Positions 36,428 through 45,144 of a DNA stretch of 64,000 bases are shown here, one piece after another. This DNA is from Opitutia bacterium (GTDB lineage: Bacteria; Verrucomicrobiota; Verrucomicrobiia; Opitutales; Opitutaceae): NCBI GenBank assembly GCA_016187945.1, contig JACPIT010000010.1, positions 1 through 64,000 of the forward strand, given 5' to 3'. The notes under the pieces are model-generated. The model had not been told where the DNA came from. It was given only the letters and a program-made list of their open reading frames with translations, and did no database searches. Each line of letters starts with the position of its first letter. Position 1 is the first letter of the stretch. The position numbers and the translations under genes were made by a program.

Positions 36428-38419
36428 TCATATCTGATCGAGTGCCTGACCGGGCATGAGCGCGGCGGCGAGTTCGTGATCCTGCTCCATGACGCGGCGG
36501 CGGCGGTGAAATGCGGCAGCTTCGGCGGACGCCTGTGCACGCTGGAAAAACTTTTCCACCCAACGCTCGCCTTGTGCGCTGCCGGTCGCGAGCAACCGGG
36601 CGGCAAATCGCTTCGCGACGCCGGACATGAACCGCTCCGCCAGATCGTCCTCGAGCGACGCGAACGTCCGCGAAGACCCCGGATCGCCCTGGCGTCCGGC
36701 ACGGCCTTCGAGCTGACGGTCGATGCGGCCGGATTCGTGCAGCTCGGTCACGATAACGTGCAATCCGCCCACCGACGCCACGCCGGTGCCGAGGCGGATG
36801 TCGGTGCCACGGCCGGCCATGTTGGTCGCGACCGTGATCGCTTTCGCTTCGCCCGCGAGCAGGACGATCGCGGCCTCCTGCTCGTGGCGCACCGCGTTGA
36901 GCAGCGTGAAGCTCAGATTGCGGTGCGTGAGCAGCCGCCCGAGATGCTCGCTCGCCGAGATGCTCCGCGTGCCCACGAGCACGGGCCGGCCTTGCGCGTG
37001 CACGGCGCAGATTTCCTCGACCACCGCGCGCCACTTCTCGTCCGCCGTCGCGAAATACCGCGCCGGCCAGCGCTGGCGGACGTTCGGGCGATTCGGCGGC
37101 ACCTTGAGAAACGGCAATTCGTAGATCTGCCAAAACTCCGACGCCGCCTCCGCCGCCGTGCCGGTGATGCCTCCGAGTCGTCGAAACAGTCGGAAGAAGC
37201 GCTGAAAGCTCAGCCGCGCCAGCGACTCGTTCGGCTGGGTGATGTCGAGCCCTTCCTTCGCCTCCACCGCCTGGTGCAAGCCGAGCTGCCACGACCGCCC
37301 CGGCATCATGCGGCCCGTCGATTCGTCGACGATGATCACGCGTCCGTCGGAGATGACGTATTGCTTGTCGCGGAGAAAAAAATGCCGCGCCTGCAACGCC
37401 TGCACGACGAGCCCGCTGACCCAGCCCGGCTGATTGAAGATCGAACGTCCGTGCTGCGCGCACCAGTCGTCGATGCGTGCGTGCCCCGCCTCGACGAGCT
37501 TCGCCTCCTTGTGGCGCACGTCCAATTCGTAGTGCTCGCCGGGCAAAAGTTCGGCCGCGAGCCGGTTGGCCTGCCGGCAAAGTTCGACCAGAGCCTCGTT
37601 CGGCTGCGGGCGGCTGATGATGAGCGGCGTGACCGCTTCGTCGATCAACTGGTTGTCCGCTTCGTCGACGATCGCCGTGTGCAGGCCGCGCAACACGATC
37701 GGCTCCTCGCCCACTCCACCGCGCACGAGCTTCGCGACCATGCGCCTTCCCGGGTCGGCCATCACGCCAAGCACGAGACGATCGCGCAGGAAATCCGCGA
37801 CGAGTTCCTTGCTCGTCGTATAGACCACGTTCGCGCGATACGCCTCGCGCCGCTCGAGCGCCTCCATCGGCCCCGTCACGGCGGCGACCGTCAGACCGCA
37901 GCGTTCGTAGAGCGGTCGGAGCGTCGCCGCGTCGCGCGTCGCGAGATAATCGTTCGCGGTGATCACGTGCACCGGTCGCGCCTGCCAGCCGGCCGCGGCC
38001 GCAGCGAGCGCGATCGTGAGCGTCTTGCCCTCGCCCGTCGCCATTTCGACGAGCCGTCCGTCGGCGAGCCCGAGCGCGCCCATCAATTGCACCGGAAACG
38101 CCCGGAAACCGAGCGCGCGATGCGCCTGCTCGACGATCACCGGCAACGCGTCCGCGAACGCCTCGCGCCACGTCGCGCCCGCACGGCGCACCGCCTCGCG
38201 GCGCTCGCGCATCTCGACTTTCAGTTCCAAGTCGCCCGCCGACGCGAGCACGCCCGCCGCCGCATGCAGCGCGAACGCCTGCTCGCGAAACTCGCGCGAG
38301 AATTTTCGCCGGCTGTGCCACGCGCCGTGCGCGCGATGCACGACCGCGTCGAGGCCGACGGGCAGTTTCTCGGGCAACACGAGTTCGGTGCGGCGGACTT
38401 CAGCGAGCGGCGCGTGCAT
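36428..38419 (-). CDS. Short SecA-like preprotein-translocase ATPase
   Basis: The 663-residue product has SecA motifs in order: FPVQLMGALGLADG, Walker A ATGEGKT (127-133), ITANDYLATRDA (~153-164), DEAD-type Walker B VDEAD followed by LIDEAVTPLIIS (251-269), then TNMAGRGTDIRLG and EGRAGRQGDPGSSR in the second motor domain, with SLEDDLAERF after it. It is about 240 residues shorter than housekeeping SecA. It ends soon after the second motor domain, lacking the C-terminal metal-binding tail and much of the helical region. The ATG at 38419 is five bases past the stop of the M50-HlyD gene, so coupling is likely; the frame stays open upstream but there overlaps that gene. It presumably powers movement of the giant LEPR protein (inference). 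The alternative is a housekeeping SecA, which the length and context argue against. Confidence 0.9.
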   Translation of the reverse strand: MHAPLAEVRRTELVLPEKLPVGLDAVVHRAHGAWHSRRKFSREFREQAFALHAAAGVLASAGDLELKVEMRERREAVRRAGATWREAFADALPVIVEQAHRALGFRAFPVQLMGALGLADGRLVEMATGEGKTLTIALAAAAAGWQARPVHVITANDYLATRDAATLRPLYERCGLTVAAVTGPMEALERREAYRANVVYTTSKELVADFLRDRLVLGVMADPGRRMVAKLVRGGVGEEPIVLRGLHTAIVDEADNQLIDEAVTPLIISRPQPNEALVELCRQANRLAAELLPGEHYELDVRHKEAKLVEAGHARIDDWCAQHGRSIFNQPGWVSGLVVQALQARHFFLRDKQYVISDGRVIIVDESTGRMMPGRSWQLGLHQAVEAKEGLDITQPNESLARLSFQRFFRLFRRLGGITGTAAEAASEFWQIYELPFLKVPPNRPNVRQRWPARYFATADEKWRAVVEEICAVHAQGRPVLVGTRSISASEHLGRLLTHRNLSFTLLNAVRHEQEAAIVLLAGEAKAITVATNMAGRGTDIRLGTGVASVGGLHVIVTELHESGRIDRQLEGRAGRQGDPGSSRTFASLEDDLAERFMSGVAKRFAARLLATGSAQGERWVEKFFQRAQASAEAAAFHRRRRVMEQDHELAAALMPGQALDQI

Positions 38420-38424
38420 CGGGC

Positions 38425-40599
38425 TCAGATTTGATAACGCTGCTGCAACATCTGGCGGAACTGCCGCGCCCAGCGCACGCCGAGCGGCGACCACGCGAGG
38501 TCGAACCGCATCACGCCGACGCGCCCTTGCCAGACGGCTTTTTCGTCCGCGCCCGGCAGGTCCGACCCGGCGACCCGACCGACGACGAGGAAGAACGGCT
38601 CGGCGGCGTGGACGCCGGAGTTGTCGTCGGCGCGCGTCTTCACCGGGCCCTTGCCGTTCCACCCGAGCGCGGCGCTCGGCAAAATTTCCTGACGGCCCGG
38701 CACGACGCGCCATTCGCGGATTTGCAGCACGCGCCCCGATGTGCCGGGAAAACGAATCTCCGCGCCGTCCTTCGCCGCACCGAAGAGATCGCTCGCGTCC
38801 TCCTGCGAGACGATCGCGAAAAATTCCCAATCCGGTCCCGCGCCCACGATCTCGCCGAGCCGCACGCCGCGCCCGAGCCAGAGGCCCTTCCAGTCGTCCG
38901 AGGTCGGCGCGACCCACTGCCCCGCTCCGATCGCGCGGACGTTCAGCTTCGCGCGATCCGCCTCGAGTTGCGCGAGGCGCTGCTCCGATGCCTGGCGACG
39001 GACGCGCATCGGCTCGATGCCGCCCGCGAAATCCGCGAGCATCTGCCGCTCGCGGCTGCGCGATTCCTCAAGGTCGCCGCGCGCGGCGGCGATCGAGAAA
39101 TCGAGCTCGGGGCTCTCGAACTTCACCAACGCCTTGCCCGGATCGGCGCGTTGTCCGCTGCGCGCCGGCAGATCGACGACCCAACCGGCGACTTGTGTGT
39201 AGACTTCCTGCGAACCCGACGCGCGCACGACGCCCGGTGCGCGAAAATGGTGCGGCACCGGCACCGCGCCGATCAGCAGCACGAGCGACGCCGCGATGCC
39301 CGCCGCGACGAGCCACGCGCGTTTGCGTTCGCGCTCGATGCGTGGCTCGCGCACGAGATAGCGCACCGCACGCACCACGGGGACGATGAACGCGCCGATC
39401 ATCGTCACGACGCCCGCCAGCAAACCGATGCCGAAGTAGCGGTCGGCCACGAGCAGGATGATCGTGATCGTCACCATCATCCGGTAAACCCAGCTCGCGA
39501 CGCCGAAGATCGTCAGCCACACGGCGTCCGCCCTCGAACGCGCCGGCGTCTCCAGCGAGGTCGAGCCGAGCGCGTGTTTCTCGAAGAGATACAGCCACTG
39601 CCGCATCGAGCGCGATTGCAGGTTCGGCGAGTCGGTGATGTCGGAGAGAACGTAGTAACCGTCGAAACGCAGCAGCGGATTCAGGTTGAACACCACCGTC
39701 GAAATCGAGGCGACGATCATGGTGTTGTAGGCGAGACTGTTCAGCGCGCCCGGACCGGTGTAAGCCCACACGATCGCCGCGAGACTCGCGTAGGCCAGCT
39801 CGGGGATCATGCCGCCGAGGCCGACGAGCACGCGTTTCCAGCGCTCGCGAAACGCCCACGCCGCCGTCGCGTCGACGTAGGGCACCGGCGTGAACACCAG
39901 CAGCGTCACGCCCATCGCGTGCACTTCGCCGCCGAACGCCTTCACGGCGTAGGCGTGGCCGAATTCGTGGATCAGCTTCGCGAAGGAAAACGCGACATAG
40001 AGCAACAGCAGGTTGCCCGGCGCGAGGATCGCCTGCGACTGGTCCATCGCGCGATCCCAGTTGCCGAGCACCATCGCGAGACCGATGGCGACCGCCACGC
40101 CCCACGCGACCGCCGTGGCAGGCGTCGCGAGCCAGCGCATCCACGGCCATGTGCGCGCGAGCCACGCATCGGGGTCGAAGAGCCGGATGCGCAGAAAGAA
40201 AATGCCGAAGATATTCGACGCGAGTTCCTGCCGCACGCGCTTCTGATGGCGCTCGAAAAGGCGCTTCGTGTCCGCCGCCGTGTCGGCCGCGAGCAAGTTG
40301 GCCTGGTAGAGCTGCGCGAGCATGTTGAGCACCTCGCCCTGCCCCGGCGTCGTGTTCGGCGAGCGGCGCAGACAGCCGAGCCAGACTTCCTCGACCGTCG
40401 CCGTGCCGTCGAGGCGCGCGATGAACTCGTGCGCTTCCGGACGGAAACGGAAAAACGAATTGGTGAATCCATCCTGCGCGACGAACCACGGCTCGCCGCG
40501 GAAGCGCTGGCGCCGCAGCGAGACGGACGGGCGCAATTTCAGCCGCTGGCCCGCGACGCGGTGCCACGACTCGGTGAACAGAGGTTTGGGTTCGCTCAT
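38425..40599 (-). CDS. PqqD-like / M50 site-2 protease / HlyD fusion membrane protein
   Basis: 724 residues. Residues ~20-120 resemble a PqqD-like winged-helix peptide-binding domain. The multi-pass core holds the zinc-protease motif HEFGH (211-215) in a membrane segment and the second M50 motif NLNPLLRFDG (~305-314, Asp313). Further membrane helices reach ~440. Residues ~445-724 form a HlyD/biotinyl-lipoyl-like periplasmic region (QVAGWVVDLPARSGQ). All predicted catalytic residues (two His, Glu, Asp) are present. It sits 10 bases after the GAF-HlyD stop and five before the SecA-like start, so it is the middle gene of an export operon. It could act as a membrane channel-like partner or process the cargo N-terminus; neither is shown by sequence. 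Similar architectures are annotated as efflux-associated site-2 proteases. Confidence 0.9.
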   Translation of the reverse strand: MSEPKPLFTESWHRVAGQRLKLRPSVSLRRQRFRGEPWFVAQDGFTNSFFRFRPEAHEFIARLDGTATVEEVWLGCLRRSPNTTPGQGEVLNMLAQLYQANLLAADTAADTKRLFERHQKRVRQELASNIFGIFFLRIRLFDPDAWLARTWPWMRWLATPATAVAWGVAVAIGLAMVLGNWDRAMDQSQAILAPGNLLLLYVAFSFAKLIHEFGHAYAVKAFGGEVHAMGVTLLVFTPVPYVDATAAWAFRERWKRVLVGLGGMIPELAYASLAAIVWAYTGPGALNSLAYNTMIVASISTVVFNLNPLLRFDGYYVLSDITDSPNLQSRSMRQWLYLFEKHALGSTSLETPARSRADAVWLTIFGVASWVYRMMVTITIILLVADRYFGIGLLAGVVTMIGAFIVPVVRAVRYLVREPRIERERKRAWLVAAGIAASLVLLIGAVPVPHHFRAPGVVRASGSQEVYTQVAGWVVDLPARSGQRADPGKALVKFESPELDFSIAAARGDLEESRSRERQMLADFAGGIEPMRVRRQASEQRLAQLEADRAKLNVRAIGAGQWVAPTSDDWKGLWLGRGVRLGEIVGAGPDWEFFAIVSQEDASDLFGAAKDGAEIRFPGTSGRVLQIREWRVVPGRQEILPSAALGWNGKGPVKTRADDNSGVHAAEPFFLVVGRVAGSDLPGADEKAVWQGRVGVMRFDLAWSPLGVRWARQFRQMLQQRYQI

Positions 40600-40609
40600 G
40601 GTCGCGCGC

Positions 40610-42442
40610 TCACCACCAGAGTTTCAGCCGCAGGAAATCGATCAGGCGATGCGTTGCCATCCACAGCAGGCTGCGGTGGCCCGACTCGATTTTCGCCACA
40701 CCGGTCATGCCGGGCCGCAGCCAGTCGGCGCTGCCGGCCATGTTCGCGCGCAGCACGAAGACGCTGCCGTCGCGATCGACGACCGCCGACGGCTCGACGC
40801 GATCGATCGCGACGGCAAACGTGTCTTCCGGTCGCGCCGTAAATGCGATCTCCGCGCGCTTGCTGCCGGCCACGAGATCGATGTCGCGCTCCGGCACGCG
40901 CATCTCGACGTAGAGACCCTTGAGCTGCGAAACCTTGATCAGCACGTCCCCCGCGTGCACCGGCGCGCCGAGACGCTCGCGCAAATCGCCTTCGACCACC
41001 ACGCCGTCGAACGGCGCCGACATCACCGCGCGGCCGAGGCGGTAGCGAATGAGATTCACGCGCGCCTCCGCCTGCGCCTCGAGGGCGCGGTTGGCGCGGA
41101 GATCGGCGAGCTTGTGGTCGGCTTCCGCTTTTTCCGCTTCGGAGGAATAGCGCTGCTTCTCCGCGAGCGCCGAAGCGAGTTCGACGACGAGGTCGCTCGT
41201 GTCGAGACGCAGCAACTCGTCGCCCGCGCGCACGAGGTCGCCGGGACGCACCTTCACGGCGCCGAGATAGCCCTCGAACGGCGCGGGCAGGTGCAGCAAT
41301 TTTTCCGCGCGCACGATGAACGTCGCGTCGACGCGATACGACAGCGGCACAAACGCCGCGAACGCCAGGAACACCGTGCCGGCCACGGCACCGACCTTGA
41401 TCCACGTGTGCTTCGGTCCGAGAAATTTTGCGAACGCCTGCCGCCACTCCGCGGCCCAACGCGCGCCGAACCAGCGATCCTGCCGGTGCAAATCGTCGAG
41501 CCGGCGCGCGACCTGATCCGCGATGACGCGCAGCGCGAGCGCGTCGTAGTCGCTGAACGCCGTCGCCCGTTCGAGCGTGAGCGCGCCGATCGGTTCGCCG
41601 GCGATTCGCACCGGCACCGAGAGCAGCGCGGGCACGCGTTCGGTTTCGCCGTAAGTCTGGTGATCGCGCACGATCGCTTCGGACTCCGGCGCGGCGGGCC
41701 AGGCGATTTCCTCGTCCTGATCGCACGATTCCTCCATCGCTGCCTCGAGCTTCTGCACGACCGCCATGCGTTTTTCGAAATGGTCAGTGCCGCTGATCGC
41801 CTTCACGCGGATGTAGGAACTTTCGCGCCAGCCGAGCGACACGCGCGAGCAGCGGTGGCGCGTCGCGATCTCGTTCACGAGCGCCATCGCGACGGAGAGG
41901 AAACGCGTGTGGACGTTCGTCGCCGCGAGCACTTCGAGCGCTTGCGAGAAATTCGTGAGCTCGCGCTTCGAGCGGTCGAGCTGACGCTGCCGCTGGTAGA
42001 GCAAAGGCGTGTCGGCCGCGAGGCGCAGCATCTCGCCCGCCGCGAGGAGATCGTCCGCCGTGCCCGGCGTAACCGCCGCGGCGAAGAGGCACTGATCCTT
42101 GGCCTCACCGGTGTTCAACGCCACGAGCACCAAACCCGCCGGCGCGTTCGCGGCGGCCGGTTGCGCCGCGATGCCCTCGCTCAGCGCCGACTCGGCCAGC
42201 GCCTCGAAACTCGCACCCGCCATCGCCACGGGAAAGTCGCGCGGATTCGGCCACGCGGCCGCCAGGCGCCATTGCCCCTCGGTGCGCACGATGACGCGAC
42301 CGCCGGCGGCGCGGGAAATTTCCGTGCCGGTGCGCGCGAGCAGCGCCCAGAATTCCTTGGCCGGTCCTTCAAAAAGACGGCACGCCTCCAGGCGCGCGAT
42401 GGCCTCCGCGAACGAGGCACTCCGAGAATTCGTGTGATTCAT
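40610..42442 (-). CDS. GAF-domain HlyD-family membrane fusion protein
   Basis: 610 residues. The N-terminal cytoplasmic half contains a GAF-like domain (~175-315, ending in PVRIAGEPIGALTLER and ADQVARRLDDL). One transmembrane helix (~348-366) follows. The periplasmic part is HlyD-like: lipoyl half-motifs (FEGYLGAVKVRPGDLVRAGD and APFDGVVVEGDLRERLG), a short coiled coil (~418-455) and a beta-barrel. This is the first gene of the minus-strand operon, with its ATG at 42442 facing the divergent TolC gene. Adaptors normally bridge an inner-membrane pump to TolC; the added GAF domain suggests control by a small ligand or by protein contact. No ABC transporter gene accompanies it. Confidence 0.88.
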   Translation of the reverse strand: MNHTNSRSASFAEAIARLEACRLFEGPAKEFWALLARTGTEISRAAGGRVIVRTEGQWRLAAAWPNPRDFPVAMAGASFEALAESALSEGIAAQPAAANAPAGLVLVALNTGEAKDQCLFAAAVTPGTADDLLAAGEMLRLAADTPLLYQRQRQLDRSKRELTNFSQALEVLAATNVHTRFLSVAMALVNEIATRHRCSRVSLGWRESSYIRVKAISGTDHFEKRMAVVQKLEAAMEESCDQDEEIAWPAAPESEAIVRDHQTYGETERVPALLSVPVRIAGEPIGALTLERATAFSDYDALALRVIADQVARRLDDLHRQDRWFGARWAAEWRQAFAKFLGPKHTWIKVGAVAGTVFLAFAAFVPLSYRVDATFIVRAEKLLHLPAPFEGYLGAVKVRPGDLVRAGDELLRLDTSDLVVELASALAEKQRYSSEAEKAEADHKLADLRANRALEAQAEARVNLIRYRLGRAVMSAPFDGVVVEGDLRERLGAPVHAGDVLIKVSQLKGLYVEMRVPERDIDLVAGSKRAEIAFTARPEDTFAVAIDRVEPSAVVDRDGSVFVLRANMAGSADWLRPGMTGVAKIESGHRSLLWMATHRLIDFLRLKLWW

Positions 42443-42622
42443 GGGGTCGTGTGTGTGGCGAAAAATGCGCGGCCGAAAAGCCGCCGGAAATTCACCTTCG
42501 TGGGAAAGGTAGGAATTGCATTCTCCGGGGAAACACCCAGTTCATATCGGGACGTTCTGCCAAGTTCAAACCGAAGAAGACCCCACGTTTTTTCTCCGAT
42601 GGCCTTGGCGGGAAACATCCAC
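42443..42622. promoter_or_regulatory. Divergent intergenic region of the export locus
   Basis: 180 bases separate the outward-facing GAF-HlyD and TolC genes, so promoters for both operons are expected here. The stretch is less GC-rich than the genes. For the TolC side, GGGAA at 42609-42613 serves as a plausible ribosome site ahead of the ATG at 42623. I see no convincing -35/-10 pair or operator palindrome, so only the region is called. Confidence 0.45.
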
Positions 42623-44155
42623 ATGAAGCGTCCGTTGACCGTTCTCCTGACCTTGCTAACCGGCTTGCAGCTCTTTGCTGCGGCCCCCTCGGCCGAGGAG
42701 CCCGCGCCCGCCTCCTCCAGCCGCGCGGCGTCGCTGCACGACTTGCTCGTCGCCGCGATGAACACGAATCTCGAACTGCGCGCGAAACGGATCGATCCGG
42801 AGATTCAGAAGCTGCGCACGCAAGGCGCTTGGGGCGCGTTCATGCCGAGCTATGTGGCCGGCTATTCCTGGACCAGCAACGAGCGGGCGAAAACGGCGCA
42901 GGAAAACTCGTCCATCTCCTCGATCTTCGGCGGCAAGAACGATCCAATCCTCCGCGAAGACACCGTCCGTGCACAAACCGGCCTCACCGGCAAACTGCCT
43001 TTCGGCATGACCTACGAAGCCGTCACCGGCGTCGATCGCCTGCGCAATAGCTACAACACCTTCCGCTCGGAATACGTCGCCAACTCCACGCTCACGATCA
43101 CTCAACCGTTGCTGAAGGATTTCGGCTTCCGCGCCAACCTCGCCGAGGTGCGCCTGCAAAAACAAGCGACCATCGCCGCCGAATACGAGCTGCGCACCGT
43201 CGCGCTCCGCATCATGCGCGACGTCGCGAACGCTTACTACGAAATGGCTTTCGCCCAGCAGAACGTCGACGTGAAGGCCGAAGCCGTCACGGTCGCCGCC
43301 AACCTCGTGCGCGAAAACCAGCGCCGCCTCGACGAAGGCAAGATGGCGCCGATCGACGTCACGCAGGCGCAGAGCCGTCTCTCCGAAGCGAAGGAGGAAC
43401 TCGTGCTCGCGAAAAACTTCCTCGCCCAACGTCGCAACGCGCTCCGCGAGCTCACGCACGAATCGTTCAATGCCGACGAAGCCGCTGAGCTGGTCGTCGA
43501 CCGCGAGTTCGTCCGCACCGAAGTGCCCGCCATCGATCGCGAGGAGGCGACCGGAGCGCTGTTCAAACACAACCCGTCCTACCTCTCCGCGCTCGAACTC
43601 GCGAAAGCCGACGACATCCGTCTCGCCTACGCGCAAAACCAGCGCTGGCCGCGCCTCGATCTCAAGGCGTCCTTCGGCTACAATGGCCTCAGTCGCAACA
43701 TCGACATGGCCTACCGCAATTATTGGGAGCGCACGCAGCCGTCGTGGACCGCCGGCCTCGTGCTCAACGTCCCGATCCACGACCTCGCCGGCAAGAGCCG
43801 CGTCGCCGAATCGAAGCGCCGCAAAGCGCAGACGCTCCTCGAAATCAAACGCACCGAAGTCACGCTGCTCTCCGCCTTCGACACCGCGCTGCGCGACATC
43901 TCCAACGCCACCGAACGCGTCGGCCTCGTGAAGGACACGGTCCGCCTCGCGCAATCGGCCCTCGACGTCGAGTTGCGCCGCCTCAGCAGCGGCCTCACGA
44001 CCAGCTACAACGTCGCGCAAGCGCAGCGCGACCTTTCGCAAGCGCGCTCTCGCGAACTCGCCACCTACGTCGACCTCAACAAAGCCGTCACGCAGCTCTA
44101 CTTCGTCCTCGGCACGCTCGACCAGCAACTCCGCGTCAGCGTGACCGCAGAATAG
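42623..44155 (+). CDS. TolC-family outer membrane efflux protein
   Basis: 510 residues from the ATG at 42623. An in-frame ATG 24 bases upstream is possible, but this start gives a clean signal peptide (MKRPLTVLLTLLTG...AAAPSAEE) and has GGGAA about 10 bases before it. Two TolC-type halves are visible: LxxLLxxAMxxNLELRxxR near the mature N-terminus with QPLLKDFGFR later, and NPSYLSALELAKADDIRLAYAQ opening the second half, followed by long helices (IDVTQAQSRLSEAKEEL; TTSYNVAQAQRDLSQARSRE). It would form the outer-membrane exit duct. It is followed by a second adaptor gene, and both face away from the SecA-like/M50/HlyD operon; together these look like one secretion apparatus. Confidence 0.93.
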   Translation: MKRPLTVLLTLLTGLQLFAAAPSAEEPAPASSSRAASLHDLLVAAMNTNLELRAKRIDPEIQKLRTQGAWGAFMPSYVAGYSWTSNERAKTAQENSSISSIFGGKNDPILREDTVRAQTGLTGKLPFGMTYEAVTGVDRLRNSYNTFRSEYVANSTLTITQPLLKDFGFRANLAEVRLQKQATIAAEYELRTVALRIMRDVANAYYEMAFAQQNVDVKAEAVTVAANLVRENQRRLDEGKMAPIDVTQAQSRLSEAKEELVLAKNFLAQRRNALRELTHESFNADEAAELVVDREFVRTEVPAIDREEATGALFKHNPSYLSALELAKADDIRLAYAQNQRWPRLDLKASFGYNGLSRNIDMAYRNYWERTQPSWTAGLVLNVPIHDLAGKSRVAESKRRKAQTLLEIKRTEVTLLSAFDTALRDISNATERVGLVKDTVRLAQSALDVELRRLSSGLTTSYNVAQAQRDLSQARSRELATYVDLNKAVTQLYFVLGTLDQQLRVSVTAE

Positions 44156-44262
44156 TCCGTCGCCTCTCGTCGGAGCAGCCGGCAGCAGACGGCTGTCCGC
44201 ACTCCGGCGAGCGCTGCGACGAAATCCCCTAAGCACTTCCCCACGTTCCCCACTCTCCCGCC

Positions 44263-45144
44263 ATGTTCTCTCCGACCTCCACCCTCCGTCCGCCGTTCTC
44301 GATCTCACCAAAGCGTTCGCTCATTAGGTGGAGCGCGTTGACCCCAACGCGCTCTTCAACCGCCGCTCGCAGAAAGCGCGTTGCGGTCAACGCGCTCCAC
44401 CCGCGAGCCGCCTTAGGTCGCGCGATCGCGCTCGTCGCCTTCGCCGCCACCGCCCTCGCCGCCCGCGCCGAGGCGCTGCGCTTCGACGGCCTCGTGCTCC
44501 CCTTCAAGGAAGTCGTCGTCTCCTCGCCGGTGCAGAGCACGATCCAGTCGCTCAACTTCAAGGAAGGCGACACCGTCAAAGCCGGCGCCGTCCTCGCCCG
44601 TCTCTACGGTCGCGTCGAGGAACTCGACATGCTGCGCGCCAAAGCCGCACTCGAGAAACGCGAGTTCGATTTCAAGGGCTCGAAGAATCTCTACGCCGAC
44701 AAGATCATCTCCGAAGACGAGGCGCTGAAGAACAAGATCGAGCTCGAACTCGCGCGCCTCCAAGCCGAACAGGCCGCCGAACTCTTTAACCAACGCACGA
44801 TCCTCGCGCCGATCGACGGCCTCGTCGTCGAACGCATGCGCGAGATCGGCGAGAGCGTCACCGCCACGCAGCCGATGTTCCGCCTCGTCGACATCGATCG
44901 GGTCTACGTCCAGTTCTACCTGCACTCGGAACAACTCGTGCGCCTGCACGTCGACGACACCGTGAAAGTCCGCTGCACGAACGGCGGCGCCGACGCCGGC
45001 AGCGCCGACACGTTTGTCGGGAAGATCGACTTCATCGACCCGCGCGTCGACGCCGCCAGCGGGCTGCTGCGCGTGAAGGTGCTCGTCGCGAATCCGAAGC
45101 ACGTCATCAAACCCGGCCTCCGCGCCGAAGTCGCGCTGGAGTGA
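44263..45144 (+). CDS. Periplasmic adaptor, HlyD/RND membrane-fusion type
   Basis: 293 residues if begun at the ATG at 44263. The secretion signal is GRAIALVAFAATALAARAEA, then a first lipoyl half-motif (VVSSPVQSTIQSLNFKEGD), a short helical hairpin, a second half-motif (ILAPIDGLVVERMREIGES) and beta-barrel domains ending PGLRAEVALE. The start is uncertain. A 73-bp inverted-repeat element (44328-44400) lies inside the predicted N-terminus, and residues before the signal peptide look like translated repeat. A TTG at 44338 preceded by GGTGGAG is an alternative. It probably links the TolC-like duct to the inner-membrane components. Its last 11 codons are duplicated about 850 bp downstream. Confidence 0.85.
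   Translation: MFSPTSTLRPPFSISPKRSLIRWSALTPTRSSTAARRKRVAVNALHPRAALGRAIALVAFAATALAARAEALRFDGLVLPFKEVVVSSPVQSTIQSLNFKEGDTVKAGAVLARLYGRVEELDMLRAKAALEKREFDFKGSKNLYADKIISEDEALKNKIELELARLQAEQAAELFNQRTILAPIDGLVVERMREIGESVTATQPMFRLVDIDRVYVQFYLHSEQLVRLHVDDTVKVRCTNGGADAGSADTFVGKIDFIDPRVDAASGLLRVKVLVANPKHVIKPGLRAEVALE
44328..44400. repeat. REP-like inverted repeat at the 5' end of the adaptor gene
   Basis: Perfect 16-base arms, gtggagcgcgttgacc at 44328-44343 and its complement at 44385-44400, flank a 41-base loop that itself contains nested aacgcgct/agcgcgtt pieces. It resembles mobile REP-type palindromes. It lies at or just inside the start of the HlyD-type gene and may shape the mRNA 5' end or attenuate translation. 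Confidence 0.75.

Noticed and set aside
38420-38917. Upstream extension of the SecA-like gene to 38917.
   Set aside because: The added residues are Arg/Gly-rich and overlap the M50-HlyD gene in another frame; SecA-like sequence begins just after the ATG at 38419.
40322-42622. Long N-terminal extension of the TolC frame starting at 40322.
   Set aside because: It lies antisense to two well-supported genes and has no TolC features; the signal peptide starts at 42623.
36322-45144. An ABC transporter (HlyB type) within the export locus.
   Set aside because: No Walker A/ABC signature pair was found in any frame of the supported genes; the only ATPase motifs belong to the SecA-like protein.
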